A stretch of DNA of 64,000 nt from Ecytonucleospora hepatopenaei (lineage: Eukaryota; Microsporidia; Enterocytozoonidae). Below the pieces are notes generated by a model. The model made no database searches. It worked only from the letters and a program-made list of their open reading frames with translations, and was not told where the DNA came from. The stretch covers positions 62,001 to 126,000 of the forward strand of contig JAPMUG010000002.1 of assembly GCA_026692725.1 (NCBI GenBank), given 5' to 3'. The position numbers and the translations under genes were made by a program. This document shows positions 29,000-39,780 of the stretch, in pieces; position 1 is the first letter of the stretch, and each line of letters begins with the position of its first letter.

Positions 29000-31860
29000 A
29001 TTTTTTAGCATCAAAATTGAATAAAATTTTATTTGATAAGCAATAAACAGAATTTTGTGTTTTATTCAACATTTATTTATTGAATAAAAAAATTAATGGA
29101 TATTTATTATATTTTTTAAGTCTTTTACTAATATTTTTTTTTACCCATTATAAAAAAACATAAGATAAAAACAAAAAAAAACGTTTAATAAAAATATAAT
29201 TAAAAAAATATTACTTGATATCTTAGTTTTTGTTTTTGTAAAAAAACAAAATTTTATCATATATTAGATCTATCATAACTAATGCTTAAACTCTTTCTGC
29301 ATGGCGGCCCAAAGTTATTTTTAAATTCTTTTAATATTCAAAGTCTTTAAAAAACTTTTTAGTTATTTCATTTTAAATAGTTTTTTAAATTTCTTAGGAG
29401 CTTGATTTATTGCATGAAAAATATTTGGTTAGACATTAATCTATGTCTAAAGGTTTAAAAATGAATAAATTTATATTTTTTTAAAAAAAAGTTTTATCAA
29501 AAGTATTTTTTAACATATTTCATTTTTTATTAATCTTATTTGAAAGAAAATAAGTTTATTGAAAAAAATGCAATAAAAAGCTTATTTAAATTAAAATATT
29601 TTTCTGTAACTAAAGAACTTCGAAGGCTTAATCTATCTTTAAAAAATCTAAAAACATGTTAATAAAAAAAATTGAACAATATATTTGTTAATACTTTATT
29701 TAATAACAACTTATTATGATTAAAAAAAATTTGACAAAACTAAGAGTTTTTTAATTAAAAAAACATATAAAATTTAAAAAAAATTCTTAGTTTTGTCAAC
29801 TCAAAAATTGGGTTAATAATTGAAACTTTTAACTAAAGTTTTGGCATTAGTGTATAAAATATAGATTGATTCTGTTTGTGTATAGTAATCCCAAGACAAA
29901 AAATAACGTCCGGTTTTTTTTAAATTGTCACTAAAAATGTATTAGTCGCTAGTGCGTTTTTAAATTCTTTTCAGGCTTTGTTTAATGCATTCAAAATATA
30001 AAGGTAAGCATGTTCTTATATGATTTGTTATTTTATAAATAAATTTTTAGATATATAACAATTAAAATTTTGTTGTATGTTTATTATGCGTTTATATGTT
30101 GTTAAAAATTTTAACAAATTTTTATTATTTATATTTTTTAATACTATAAAGTTATTTACTACTTCAAATTTTTTTATAAAAAACCGTGAGCTGGACATTC
30201 AACAACTGTTTTACCTTTAACCAGCATTCTCTATATATTACTCTTTGTTTTTTAATACATATTTAAACAGTTTTGCTGTTTGTTACCTTCGTGCTTATGT
30301 TAAAATCTTGGTTTTAACATTACTAGACTTTTTTAAAAAACTATTTTTTACATAAGCTTAATAAACATTTTTAAATTTTGCAAAAAAAAATTTTTGTTTT
30401 TAAAAAGCTTCTAAGAATTTTGGTTTAAATAATAAAATGTTAAAAATTTTTTATTTTAAAAAAGTAACAACAATTTGTAAATGAATGAAATTATGTATAT
30501 ATAACATTGTTATAATTTGTTTTTTTATAAACATTATATGCATGTCTATGTGTGCTTGATAAAAATCTATAAAAACAAACAATTAATTATTACTTTTAAA
30601 TATTAAAATTTTTTGTATTATTTTTGTAAATTTTAAAAAGGGTTTACATGTTTTAATTATCAAAACATATTTTAAAAAACTACAAAAACATGTTTAACAA
30701 AACTTTTTATAAACATCCTATAATTAGTTTTCAATTTAAACTTGAAAGATTTATGAAGCGTGAATCTCAACGATTTTTAAAATGCTTTATACTCATTTTA
30801 TTGAACTCTTATTTTAATTTTAAGCATTAGAATTTTTAAATTTTTATATATATGCTTTTTTACTTCTTTGTAAAAATTTTAAAAGATAAGTTTTAAATCT
30901 CTATTTTAAATTTTAAACGTTTTAGTTTTGTACGAAAAAATTCGAATATCTTCTTTATGAAAGTTACAACTGTCGTAAAATATTAATTTTCTTGTGTAAA
31001 AAATAATCAATTTGTTTTCTTGATTAAAATTTTTTTGTTAAAAGTTTAATTCAAAAATTTTTTAAATTCTTTAACATCTTAAACAATTTTCTTCATATTT
31101 GTTTAAAGATAAAAACCAAATTTTTTATAAGAGTTCAAAGACAAGAAAAAGCAAAGCGTATCAAAATTTGACGACGAAATGCCAAAATACAAACACAGCT
31201 TTTAAAAAAACTGTTTGAATGAAATGTGTCAAAATGCAATGAAATATTTTTTTAAACAAAAAAATGTTAAACTATGATGTATAAAATGTAAGATGAAATA
31301 TTTTACTATATAATATTTTATATATATAAATAATTGAAAAGGCTATTTAAAAAACATTATTGCTAAAGATTTTTCAAAATTATATTTTCATACATTTCCA
31401 AACTGTTACTTTTTGTTCTTTTAAAAGTGTTTTTTTTAAATTCAAATAAAAACTTGTTAAATTTTTATTTTTTTTGTTTAGTATAATTGTTTTTTTATAT
31501 TTTGAACAACAAAAAACAAAAAACAATTTTTAAATTTGAACATAAACGTTAGCTTTTTTTAAAATACGTTTGATGCATTCTTTTTTTTTTGGTAATATTG
31601 AAAAAAATATTGCAAAACTCAATTAAATAATTAAAATGTATAAACTGCATTGGTATATAATTTGTGTTTATAAAATTTTTATTTATTCAAAATCATTTTG
31701 CTTAAGATGTGTCTAATGCATAAACGCAATACGAAAATCAATTATTATGACATAAAATATATACAAATTTATTCATTACTAAATTACTCACAAAAAATTC
31801 TATAAAAAACATCATTCTAGATTTTGCCAAAAACAAGTCCTTAGGATAAAAAAATCAAGA
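29000..31860. other. Gene-free AT-rich region
   Basis: I see no ORF with coding character, RNA gene or CCC start signal in this 2.9 kb. The sequence is A/T-rich with homopolymer runs but differs in texture from the pentanucleotide-repeat blocks elsewhere. A short stretch at 31130-31230 resembles the dispersed repeat at 34519 and 36310. Probably old transposon sequence. Confidence 0.5.
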
Positions 31861-31933
31861 AAAAAACCTGCGGCTTTCATCCCGCCTTGGGATCACCATA
31901 CACAAACTCACACTATTCTATAAAATACAATAA

Positions 31934-32022
31934 TGCCGAAGTGCTTCGGTCAAAGGCTTTAATTTCAAGCCGTGTGTGAAGGGGTGTTTGATAAATAAGG
32001 TGTATTTAAACAAACACCCCTT
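31934..32022. repeat. Nested hairpins at the right end of the 27.6-32.0 kb inverted-repeat pair
   Basis: CCGAAGTGCTTCGG (about 31936-31949) is a short palindrome. AAGGGGTGTTTG (31979-31990) pairs with CAAACACCCCTT (32011-32022) around a 20-nt loop. Together they form an unusually GC-rich structured spot in the transposon region. Confidence 0.6.
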
Positions 32023-32029
32023 AAGTGTA

Positions 32030-33584
32030 TCTGATTAAGAGGTTTAGTAATATGCCTCACAAGTACCCCTTTGCCCCCCTTCTTTGTAAAAAATTTACTC
32101 CATTGCAAAAATTAAATTTTTCAGCTAGCAGTAAATTGCCAGTAAACATTAAAAAAAACATTCCTTTTGGACCTCTATCTTATTATCCTATAAATCTTCA
32201 TAATTCACACTTTATCTATTTTTTCCCTTTGTCTTATTCTTATGTTTGCAAGAGCTCACGAGAATTTTTATTATGGCGGAGGGGGGGTGACATAAAAGAA
32301 TTAAAGAAAAAAATTAATATTAAGCACGTAAAAAAGTGTTTAAAAATTGTGCTATATTTGATTAATTGCCAAATTTTTTTATTGATAGAACAAAAAACCT
32401 GAATAAATAATTTTTTTAAATTAATGCTGCTTTACAACCAACACTTTATGCAATATTTTGTTTTTATAATCTTTTTAAATAACTTGATTATGTTATCCAC
32501 AAAACAAATTAATTTTTTAAACTAATTTAATATAATTTATCAAGCGACTAATTTTCTCTTGTATTTTTTGTTATAATGTAATCAATAGTATGTTAAATTT
32601 TATAGTCATAAAAATTTTTTAATCAATTTTTAGTTTACAATGAATTATTTTGCTTCGTTTAATATATTATTGTCAATAAATTTTTTGACAATACTTGTGA
32701 TGTTTATAATTAAAATTAATAAATTTGTAATCGTATAAAACTTTAAATTTTCTTTTTTCTGTTTAAAAAGTTTTTTTTTAGTTTTTTTGTTGTTTTTTTT
32801 ACAAACAGTAAATAAAATTTAAGTAAAATATAAAATATTGTTTATTTTACTATTTTTTAAAAAACAAATATATTTTTGACAATGATTATAAACATGTTAA
32901 AAAATGCACAAGTTTTTTCTTAAAAAAATAAAAAAACAGAAGCTAATTATAAAAACTTAGTGTTTATTTTTATTGAAAATGTTATTTTAATAAAAAGAAT
33001 AAATTGCACGACTTTCTTTTTTACCTGCTTTTGTAATGTTTTTAACATTTTTTTCTCTAAATTTTTATTAAAAAAATAATGTGCATTGATTTAACTAATT
33101 AATCTATAACAAGTACAAAATCTTTCACAGAAAAATTTTTCATTTAATTTAAAGTTTTTTGCTTTTTGAATAAATCCAGTTTTTTTTGCAAAATAAAAAG
33201 TTTAACACTTTTGTACTGACGTAACTCTACGTTTTCAAGGTTTTAAATATTTTTTAGTAAAAGTTAATAATACATAAACTACAATAAACTTGTTTTTGTC
33301 AATAAAAATGTTTTTTTTGTTTTTAAAAATATTTTTTATCATATATAGTAAAATCTTTTTTTAAAACTATTCAAATTTTATTTTGGTGCATAAACATCAA
33401 ATTTAAATTTTTTCAAATTATGCATTATTGTATTTTCATTAACACACATTTTTTTATTAAATATAGCAATAACAAGAAAAAAATTAAATTTTTTAGATTT
33501 TTAAATTCTTAATGCTTTTTTATTTAATAGTTAAAACAATATTTTATAACTATTTTAATAAAAAATATTTATATAGGATAAAAA
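32030..33584. other. Gene-free AT-rich region
   Basis: A 125-codon open frame at 32025-32402 has no recognisable features or start signal. The remainder is A/T-rich with no coding character. Confidence 0.45.
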
Positions 33585-34260
33585 CAGCTACACCCATAAA
33601 AAATTCTCAAAACTCATAAAAAACCTCTAAACCATTAAATCATTTAAACCAATCATAGAGTTTTTCGATCTATTTCGTTTTTGTCCCCATCAATTTCAAT
33701 AATTTCCCGATCAATTATAATTTATAAAGTCAAAATTTTATAATCCAAGGTTTTTGTGAAGGTTTCAAACAATATTAAAAACAATTTAATTATTGGTTTA
33801 AACAATAATACTACCACTAATATGTAAAAAAATAACCACGTGTTTTTTCTCGTTTTTTTTATTCTAAGGGTTTGTTTATTGCCAAAGTTAACATAATGTT
33901 TTTTATAGAATTTTCTGTGAGTAATTTAGCAATTAATAAATTTATTTTTTTCTTTTATTTTTTGAAAACGAAATTGTTCATTAAAAAGATGAACTAGATA
34001 GGGACAAAAACGAAATTGATTGGGAAAAGTCGAAATTGATACGGAAAAAAACAAATTGATCGGGAAAAAGACGAACTAGATCGGAAAACTCTATATTTAA
34101 CTTGGTTAATTAAAAATGAAGCTTCTAATTTATGGGTCGAAATACATATCTTATGGGTTTAGAGATTAATTTAATGGGTGGCGTTCAGACTTTATGTGTG
34201 AACAAATTTTTTTATGGGATTTGAGATTTTTTTAAGGGTCAAAAATTATCCACCCATTTA
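33585..34260. mobile_element. Foldback (inverted-repeat) element, MITE-like
   Basis: The left arm contains ATAGAGTTTTTCGATCTA then TTTCGTTTTTGTCCCCATCA (33655 on). The right arm contains the inverse, ending GATCGGAAAACTCTAT at 34094, with near-tandem units of about 20 bp (CGAAATTGATnGGGAAAA) at about 34005-34080. Outside these, CCCATAAAAAATTCTC at about 33593 is mirrored by TTTATGGGATTTGAG near 34213. No coding sequence inside. Long imperfect arms with internal repeats are typical of foldback or MITE elements. Confidence 0.6.
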
Positions 34261-34518
34261 TATATGCAATGCAATTAAAAATGTAACAAAACATAAAATT
34301 TTTTAAATTTATATTTTTCAAATATTTACTTTTAGCTTAGGATTTTTCATCATATTTGTAAATAACTTGTGTTGATATACATTTAAACATTGTTTGTTCT
34401 TGTTCTTATTTTTTATAAGTTTTTAAAATTGTTGTATGATCACTAAATGTATCCTTTTTGGTGTCAATTTATGAAGTTTTAGATTTAAAAAACTCTTAAT
34501 GTAGTTTAAAAACCAAAT

Positions 34519-34681
34519 TCAAGGTCCCTGGCGAGTCCTAAGAAGCAAAAGACAGAGCTTTTCAGGTTTTGACAATGTAAAGCAAAGATCTATATGCAAG
34601 CAAAGCAAGTTTAAGAAAAATTCATTAAAGAAATAATGTCTAATGCGCGGTCAAATATTTAATAATTAAAAGCAGCAATTT
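34519..34681 (+). repeat. Dispersed ~165-bp repeat, copy 1
   Basis: This stretch aligns along its length with 36310-36485. Shared blocks include CAAGG(T/C)CC near the start, GAGTCC(T/G)AA, CAGGTTT, CATATACAA-like text and GCGG(T)CAAATATTTAAT(A/T)ATTAAAAG(C/T)AG. A weaker partial match lies at 31130-31230. It has no coding content and is more GC-rich than its surroundings, probably part of a non-autonomous element. Confidence 0.6.
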
Positions 34682-34694
34682 ATTTTTTTGATAT

Positions 34695-34935
34695 AAAAAA
34701 ATCGGATCAAATGTAAAATTTTCCCCTTTTGCAAAACAAGTGTAAAAATTTTCCCCAGGACCTTATCAAGTGAAAAATCTTCCCCCAATAAAATTTTCCC
34801 AATATTTTAAAGAAAAAATTTTTAAAAACAAATATTTAACCAACTAACCTTTAACAAGTGTAAATTTTTGTCCCTCTAAAACACAAGTGTAAAATTTTCA
34901 CCGGAGGGGGGATTTTACACTTGAGCCAAAAAATC
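34695..34935. mobile_element. ~240-bp MITE-like element with CAAGTGTAAAATTTTCC repeats
   Basis: The ends are inverted: AAAAAAATCGGATCAAATGT followed by AAAATTTTCCCC on the left, and GGGGGGATTTTACACTTGAG then CCAAAAAAT on the right. Inside, CAAGTGTAAAA(A)TTTTxCC occurs about four times in direct orientation. A fragment of the right end is at 26996-27030. No coding sequence. Confidence 0.6.
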
Positions 34936-35248
34936 AATACTAACCAACATTATAAACAAACATTTATTTAATTATTTTTGGGATCAATTGCAAAATTTTT
35001 CTATGGAAAAAAAGTGCAAAAACCTCCTCATAAAACTTTATTTTAAAAAAATAAAGCTAAATAATTTATTTTATCTAAAAATTGATCAACATCATTAAAG
35101 CTTTTTGAAGCGCTAACGTTTTGCTTCCACATTCTTTTATACCAAAACATTCATTTTAAACTCTGAACATCCTTTTGCTGCTTTATAAATACTTGTAGCC
35201 GTTTCAAAACAATTCATTCTTTTGGTATGTATACCATTTGTAGTTTAC

Positions 35249-35938
35249 CTAAATTTTCACTATGATTAACCTTTTTGTGGGTAAATGAAGGTTAGTACTT
35301 AATTCTGAACAGGCTTTCCGCAAATCAGGATGAATTATGGTGCCTTTATTAAAGACTTTTCGATATTGAGATAAAAGTTTTAGCCTTAAGACTGATAACA
35401 TTTTTGAAACAATTTTCTTGGTTTTACTGATTTGTAATATACCAAAATCCAAATTTCACTTTTTGCCTGCTTTCCTCGGTGGTACTTTCGTTTGTGTACA
35501 AAAAGACTTTATTCGATTAATATGACACAGTCAGGACCACCAAGTTTTAATGGGTTTCGTCCTTTTTCGTGGCAAAGACTTCTTAAAAAAATTATACAGT
35601 TTATTATAGATTTTAAAGAAGCATCAACTTTCAGACACATTCACTTTTGCTAAAATTATTAAACTATCTCCACGTAATTTTTTAAAAATCCCTTGAAGAT
35701 ATGGCAAAACTTACCAGTAATGATTCTGTGCGTATAAAATATCCATTACAATATTTGTTGGAAAACTGAACGCCATTCCATCTTTATTTCTCTTGTACTC
35801 AACCGTATTAACTTGTATGCCACAAGATGAACAGTTAACTTTAAAATTATTTTGAGCGAAAGAACCCCATGATTGTTGCAGCAGGTACTGAATAAAGAAG
35901 CTCAACAACTCTTTAAAATAGTTTTTATACAAGGGCAA
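35249..35938 (-). pseudogene. Merlin/ISXO2-like transposase, degraded copy D
   Basis: Read on the minus strand in several frames, the order is that of the transposase: a zinc-ribbon-like CSSCGIQVNTVEYKRNKDG (about 35850-35780), the core LGGPDCVILIE then HKRKYHRGKQ (about 35560-35490), and KVFNKGTIIHPDLRKAC (about 35370-35310). It has frameshifts and stops; no single frame covers it. Confidence 0.7.
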
Positions 35939-35961
35939 AAATTATTAAAATTTATTTATGT

Positions 35962-36240
35962 CTAACAAGCGCAAAAATAAACAAAAACTCCTCTAAACAA
36001 CCAATTTTTTAGCCATTTCAATGGCCAATGATAACAAAATATTTTTTTAGTCCTCCATTTTTTAAAAACATTTTGCTTGATTGGAGTCCAAATACCTTTA
36101 ATAAAATTGATGTAAATATCTGTTAATGAATCTAGAAAGTGTTTTGAGTGGTTAACAGTCTTGTGAGTGTAATATTTAGAAAGAATGCGATACCTTTCCC
36201 ACCAATTTTTTATATAAAATGACCCTAGAGCAACATGCAT
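35962..36240 (-). mobile_element. Merlin/ISXO2-like transposase fragment E
   Basis: A 92-codon open frame contains KTVNHSKHFLDS...TDIYINFIKGIWTPIKQNVFKKW, the C-terminal 'VNHS..FVDP....HTN.IE..W...K' block. The final catalytic Glu position is changed and the upstream two-thirds of the protein is missing. Confidence 0.65.
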
Positions 36241-36309
36241 TCAAATTTTAATGCTTAAAGTTTCTTTATCAAAATTTTCTACTCTTGCTTACCCTGGATG
36301 GAGTTCCAA

Positions 36310-36485
36310 AGACCAAAGCCAAGGCCCCCAGAAGAGTCCGAATGAGACGGGAGGCAAAGTTGGTCAGGTTTGGGTAGGTTAGGGCAAGGGCCCATATACA
36401 AACACGGCTGGTTTAGGGTAAACAGTTAAGGAAAAGTGTCCAGTTTGCGGTGAAATATTTAATTATTAAAAGTAGTAAATAAATT
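36310..36485 (+). repeat. Dispersed ~165-bp repeat, copy 2
   Basis: Second copy of the repeat described at 34519-34681, in the same orientation and with higher GC. Its core around 36325-36410 is the most GC-rich part of the transposon region and lies next to transposase fragment F. Confidence 0.6.
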
Positions 36486-36499
36486 TTTAGTTGTAAAAA

Positions 36500-36933
36500 A
36501 TTTTCTACAGGAATTAGGAACATACATCTTTCTACTGTCCTTTCTATTATTCCTAAAATCCAAACACCATCAATTTGGTGCCCACAATTATGTTTCCTTT
36601 TGTCAATTTTCCTCTCGTCAATTTTAACAATTATGTCAGGTCCACCAATTACATCAAGTTCTTAAAACAATTCTTTTTAACACAAATTTTTTAGATTTTG
36701 ATAGTCTTTAGGCTTAATTTTGCTAATGAGCGTAGTCTTATTGACCCAATCAGCAATTTAAAGACTCTTAGTATTCCTTCTAAACCCTTGTTAAATTTTT
36801 TAAAGATACTTTCTAAAAAAACCGATCTTCTTGTTTTACTAATAGGGCGAGTACAAAAGAGCTGGAATGAATTTTTATATAAAAACTTGCGTTTCATTGC
36901 ATCTAAAATTTTATTTAATTTTAAACTCTTCAA
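36500..36933 (-). pseudogene. Merlin/ISXO2-like transposase, degraded copy F
   Basis: On the minus strand the first part (36933-36691) is an 80-codon frame matching the region after the zinc ribbon (MKRKFLYKNSFQLFC, then a helical stretch). In a second frame (about 36650-36500) the core reads GGPDIIVKIDERKIDKRKH, then VWILGIIERTVERCMFLIPV: the 'GG....VEIDE.KF.KRKY' and 'VWV.G.IER.....F..V' blocks around the first catalytic Asp. The two parts are out of frame and the 3' part is missing. Confidence 0.7.
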
Positions 36934-36940
36934 ATTTTGA

Positions 36941-37930
36941 ACATTAAAATTATTTAAATGTTGTTTTTGAAAATGCTATAATAGGGGTCAAAAAATAAAA
37001 GTTCATCTCAATAAAATATCATTTGGTCTTTAAAACTTTTTTATTAATATTTGGCACTTGTCTTTTAACGGATGAAAATTTGGCACTTGTTATTGATTAG
37101 TTAGTTAAACTAACAAAATTTTGTAAAAAATGTTAATAAAAAAGTTGTCGAAGAGGAATTTTTGTCACTTGATTTGAAGAATTGTATATAATTACTCCTG
37201 AAACATGCTCAACTTTAATTAAAAACAAGAAAAAACGAATTTTGGCTTTTTATGAAGCAAAAAAGACCTACAAAGTCTTAGAAAAAATTTTTTCCAATTA
37301 TCCAATTTTTTGCTTTTAAAATTTCGAAAAAAATTAAAACAACCAATTGATGTGCTCTGAATTTATTTCATAGGGTTGAACATTAAGGTTCTGTGGAAAT
37401 TAATTAATTTTTTACATTTGACAATTGATGTTTACTTATAACTAAAAGGATGTAGTAAATTGTTTAATACGCGCATATAGTTTTAAATTAAGGTTATTTA
37501 TCTAACAAAAATCACAATAAAATCATATCAGTTGCTCTGTGCACGTAAATAATTAATTATAAATTTTTGACCTCTATTAGATTAGTTAAAAATACATTAT
37601 ATTTTAAAAAAGGACAACTTTAATTAAAATTTAAAAAGTAAACTATTTGTCCCATTTTTAGTTACACTGCTGTAAATTATTTATATATTTTTATCTTCAA
37701 GAATAGTTTTTCTTTAAGACATGGTTTATAATACTATGAATAAGAATGAAATTAGACAATAACAAAGTTTAATTATGTGCTACAAAAACAAATAGTATTA
37801 AACAGACAATAAATTTTAAAAATCCGGAACAAAAACAAATAATAGTAAATAAATCTATATAAAAATAAAATTGTTTAACTACAATGAAAAAATAAATTTT
37901 AAAATTTTATTGAAATATTTTTATTTTTGG
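36941..37930. other. Gene-free AT-rich region
   Basis: About 1 kb between the last transposase fragment and the end of the next gene. I see no coding frame, RNA gene or clear repeat. Confidence 0.5.
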
Positions 37931-37943
37931 TCCATAAATTTAT

Positions 37944-39222
37944 TTAATCTTCTACATCTGTTGAAGAAGAACTTGATATAACTATAATATTGGATTCTAA
38001 AGGTTCATATGGTGCTTCTGCCTGTACTACAGCGGCTTTTTTAGCAGGAGGTTCAGCAACAGCTTGTCTATGTCCTGATGTGCTTGGATGTCCTAAATCT
38101 GAAACTTCTTGTAAAGTAAGTTGTCTTTTACCCGGCCCAAAAATTACACTTTGTACCTGTAGTGGTTGCTGAGCTTCCTGGGCTTGTTGTGGTACACTAA
38201 CAGCTGCACTAGCTGAAGATTGTTCTTTTTGTTGTTTTCTTCTTGTAAATTCCTGTAAAACGGAGTTTCTGTAAGACATACATTCAGGTATTGACACTTC
38301 TATTTTTCTAAATTTATTTTGCTGCAAAAAATCGTTAAGTTTAAAGTAGCTTAGTTTCAAAGGAAGTTGTACAATCTTAGTTTTCCACTCAGAACATAGT
38401 AAATCATAAAATAGACATGTTTTTACATTTCTTTCTTTAAAAAATGGAACACCGCAAGTTAATCGGTTACTGTTATCATTTTTATAAAAATCCTTTTCAA
38501 AATTCATAAAAAAATGTTGTGGTTGTCCAATTGAAAGTAAATGAAGCTGATACCATACCCATTTGTTGTTCGTTTTTAACATATAACATAGTTGTTTCCA
38601 AGAAATATACAAGGGCTCTGTTTAGAAAAAAATCATAAGCATAAAAAGAAGGAATTATACTTTTCATAGAATCTTTATCATAATTATGCAAGCAAAATTG
38701 ATGAAATTTATGTGATATGAATAAAATGTTCATAATCATATATTTCATTTGATCAAAGCATTCTTCTTCCAAATCTTTATATTTATCAAATGAAGGTGTT
38801 TTGTAAAGTGTGTTCATTTTTGTTTCAGGAGTAAAATCATCGGGAGTTACATCAGTTATGTTAACATTTTTAAAGCATTGAGATATTATTTCTTTAAACT
38901 TTCTTCTAAAGGTACTATAAAAATAAAACAGCTTATATGTGCACTCTAACACAGAAGGTAAATTAAAATCAACAAAGTTTTTGTTTAAATTTGTGTTGTA
39001 TTCAGAAATTTTTAAATTTTGTTCCGTTTCATTGACTAAACCATTGTACACCACTAACAGTTTATCTTTTGTTGTGCCGTCATTAAACAATTCCCTTAGT
39101 TTTTGAAAATATAATACTTCTTTGTCATATTCTTCTTGCAATTTAGCAGGATCTGTTAAATCATCATCTGTATAATTTGAAGCACATTTTAATAATTTAT
39201 AAAAAAATACATTTAATAGCAT
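37944..39222 (-). pseudogene. Putative secreted protein gene with a frameshift at a 7-base homopolymer
   Basis: The first frame (ATG at 39222, stop at 38497) begins with a signal-like MLLNVFFYKLLKC and continues as a helical protein with several cysteines. The second frame (open 38612-37944, without an ATG near its start) continues it: 'NFEKDF' on, an SIPECMSYRNSVLQEF segment, then a Gln/Ala/Pro-rich tail and an SSSSSTDVED end. The two meet at a seven-base A run on the plus strand (38508-38514); a one-base length change there would join them into about 420 codons. GGG at 39259-39261 on the plus strand is the start signal. It may be a sequencing error, transcriptional slippage or a real inactivation. 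No family recognised. Confidence 0.6.
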
Positions 39223-39510
39223 TGGTTTGATACAATAAATTAATTTTAATTTTATAAAGGGTCAAACTTAGCTAAGCGTAATTAAATTAAATTAAATTAA
39301 TTTCAATATTTAAAAAATACATGTTTATAAAAGCAAGAATACATAATCTAACGCATTTTTATATACAAATAAATTTAATTTTAAAATACCAGTAAAAATA
39401 AAATGCAAAAAAGAAATAATCTGTAAAAACATAAAAACTATTTTTATAAACATCTCTTTAAATATTTTTTATTTAAAAAATAGCAAATAATTTTATATGA
39501 AATAAAAAAT

Positions 39511-39669
39511 TCAATCATCAAAAGGATAAATGTTATGCTTCTTTTTATTTTCAATTCTATATTCGCTGTATTTATCTTCAATGCTAAATTTAGCAGGCAA
39601 TACTATTGTTGCATTTTCACTCTGTAAAGTATATTTCTTAACACCATTTTCCATTTTAAAATAAATCAT
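39511..39669 (-). CDS. NOP10: H/ACA snoRNP protein Nop10
   Basis: Nop10 is a core subunit of the H/ACA RNP that pseudouridylates rRNA and binds the Cbf5 catalytic subunit. This 52-codon ORF reads MIYFKMENGVKKYTLQS..., then LPAKFSIEDKYSEYRIENKK. It matches the Nop10 pattern: M..Y.....G.+.YTL near the N-terminus, then 'A+FSP+DKYS..R+..KK'. The usual length is about 58-64 aa, so it is slightly short. The final residues are IYPFDD, where the family has a short FG(L)-type end. Start at 39669 sits two bases after CCC (GGG at 39671-39673 on the plus strand), preceded by AAATTTTAA. Confidence 0.88.
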   Translation of the reverse strand: MIYFKMENGVKKYTLQSENATIVLPAKFSIEDKYSEYRIENKKKHNIYPFDD

Positions 39670-39670
39670 A

Positions 39671-39690
39671 GGGTTAAAATTTATAAAATA
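39671..39690 (-). promoter_or_regulatory. AAATTTTAACCC start signal of NOP10
   Basis: On the minus strand AAATTTTAACCC ends two bases before the NOP10 ATG at 39669, selecting this start over the internal ATG at 39654. Confidence 0.7.
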
Positions 39691-39780
39691 TTTCTTACAA
39701 TAAACTTAAACTTTTAACCATAAAATTTTTTAAACAAAACAGTAAAAATATAAAAAGTCTAAATTTATTCCTAAATAACT

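Larger units (their letters stand above)
27600..31984. mobile_element. Candidate decayed element between ~23-bp inverted repeats
   Basis: CCCCTTTCACACACGGCTTG at 27600-27619, continuing AAAT, recurs inverted at 31962-31984 (ATTTCAAGCCGTGTGTGAAG then GGG) with one base fewer. The 4.4 kb between contains no intact gene, only transposase fragments and AT-rich sequence. The pair could be the terminal repeats of one old DNA transposon, or two copies of a repeat in opposite orientation. I see no clear target-site duplication. Confidence 0.4.

Noticed and set aside
32025..32402. 125-codon frame in the transposon region
   Set aside because: It starts at a non-ATG codon, has no CCC signal and no family features, and its composition is like the surrounding non-coding DNA.
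38497..38620. Programmed -1 ribosomal frameshift at the T7 run
   Set aside because: In the -1 frame the run leads at once to a stop. Continuation needs a +1 shift or a one-base change, so error, transcriptional slippage or mutation is likelier.
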